Assembly: GCA_036338615.1 (NCBI GenBank)
Contig: JAYZBT010000392.1
Location: 1 to 13,966, forward strand
DNA: 13,966 bases
Direction: 5' to 3'
DNA from: UBA1138 sp036338615
GTDB taxonomy: Bacteria > Gemmatimonadota > Gemmatimonadetes > Longimicrobiales > Gaopeijiaceae
Both the position numbers and the translations under genes were made by a program. Of the stretch, positions 13,707 through 13,966 are shown piece by piece. The notes below the pieces were generated by a model that made no database searches, was not told where the DNA came from, and saw nothing but the letters and a program-made list of their open reading frames with translations. The stretch's first letter is position 1. Each line of letters starts with the position of its first letter.

Positions 13707-13966
13707 GAAAGGAATCAATCTTGGCAGACGTCCCGTACCACAAGGCAGCCGACCCGGAAGTACAGGCGTCGGGACTCCCCGGCAACGATCGCACTAACCA
13801 CGAGGCGATGCTCGCCTACGTCAAGGCGATGGAGTCCGACGACCCGACGGATCGCTTGCCGTTCTGGGCGGAGAACGTGCGCTTCGACGACTGGATGGTC
13901 CCCGGGGAGAAGCTCGTCGGTCGCGATGAGGTGCTGGCAACGGCGTGGGAAGGGCGGCAGGGCAGT
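13707..13966 (+). repeat. 260-base duplicated segment, copy 2
   Basis: Direct repeat of 7488-7747, 18 mismatches and no gaps, continuing to the window edge and presumably beyond. The first 14 bases (ribosome site and spacer) are identical in the two copies, and the first mismatch is in the start codon (TTG here, ATG in copy 1). Confidence 0.95.
13721..13966 (+). CDS. SnoaL-like / NTF2-fold protein (copy 2, C-terminus cut by window edge)
   Basis: The first 82 codons of a second SnoaL-like protein, open to the right edge. It differs from copy 1 at 10 of the 81 residues after the start: Thr/Pro, Ser/Met, Gly/Ala, Val/Arg, Leu/Phe, Leu/Met, Gly/Ala, Ala/Thr, Leu/Arg and Pro/Gln. Several fall in the LPFWAENVRFDDWMVPGEKL stretch that lines the cavity in this fold. 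The start is TTG, with the same GAAAGGA ribosome site as copy 1. No in-frame ATG lies close upstream, and the sequence between the palindrome and GAAAGGA does not resemble the family. It is transcribed away from the P450 gene and would share the palindrome as a control site. Confidence 0.85.
   Translation, partial: MADVPYHKAADPEVQASGLPGNDRTNHEAMLAYVKAMESDDPTDRLPFWAENVRFDDWMVPGEKLVGRDEVLATAWEGRQGS

Noticed and set aside
7488..13966. Mobile element flanked by the 260-base direct repeats
   Set aside because: The repeats are part of a coding gene, the interval holds no transposase or integrase, and no terminal inverted repeats are visible. Paralogous duplication or gene conversion explains it better.

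Overview
The window looks like an accessory catabolic region from a GC-rich actinobacterium. The best taxonomic clue is the solute-binding lipoprotein: its lipobox is followed by CGDDDS and a long (PATTAA)n linker, a style I associate with Acidimicrobiia. This placement is an inference from style, not a search result. There are no rRNA, tRNA, CRISPR, transposase or integrase genes. Both window edges cut through genes.

Positions 1-5444 hold a complete family-5 (peptide/opine/nickel-type) ABC importer. Two permeases and two ATPases lie on the minus strand as one tightly overlapping operon, the last ATPase cut by the left edge. The lipoprotein that feeds them is divergent, on the plus strand. 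Positions 5540-6235 hold one DUF1989 (urea-carboxylase-associated / carboxyguanidine deiminase-like) gene in clearly AT-richer DNA, probably of foreign origin. Positions 6243-8029 (plus) hold a 42-codon remnant of a cytochrome P450 N-terminus, coupled by ATGA to a tartrate/D-malate-type dehydrogenase, then a SnoaL-like protein. A small three-helix membrane protein follows (8191-8445). On the minus strand, 13626 to 8504 is an operon of intact cytochrome P450, a second tartrate/malate-type dehydrogenase, and a very large CehA/McbA-type metallohydrolase. At the right edge, divergent from the P450, begins a second SnoaL-like gene about 93 % identical in DNA to the first over 260 bases.

The window therefore contains two versions of one enzyme set (P450, beta-decarboxylating dehydrogenase, SnoaL-like protein), one with the P450 reduced to a stub. 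A near-identical 14-base palindrome, CTYAGGATCCTARG, sits just upstream of the importer lipoprotein (3677-3690) and in the centre of the divergent P450/SnoaL promoter region (13666-13679). It appears nowhere else that I could find in the window. I infer that one regulator, not encoded here, controls uptake and oxidative/hydrolytic breakdown of the same compound. The substrate cannot be deduced from the sequence. The enzyme types (hydroxylation, hydrolysis of an amide, ester or carbamate-like bond, oxidation of a 2-hydroxyacid) suggest stepwise breakdown of an organic natural product or xenobiotic.
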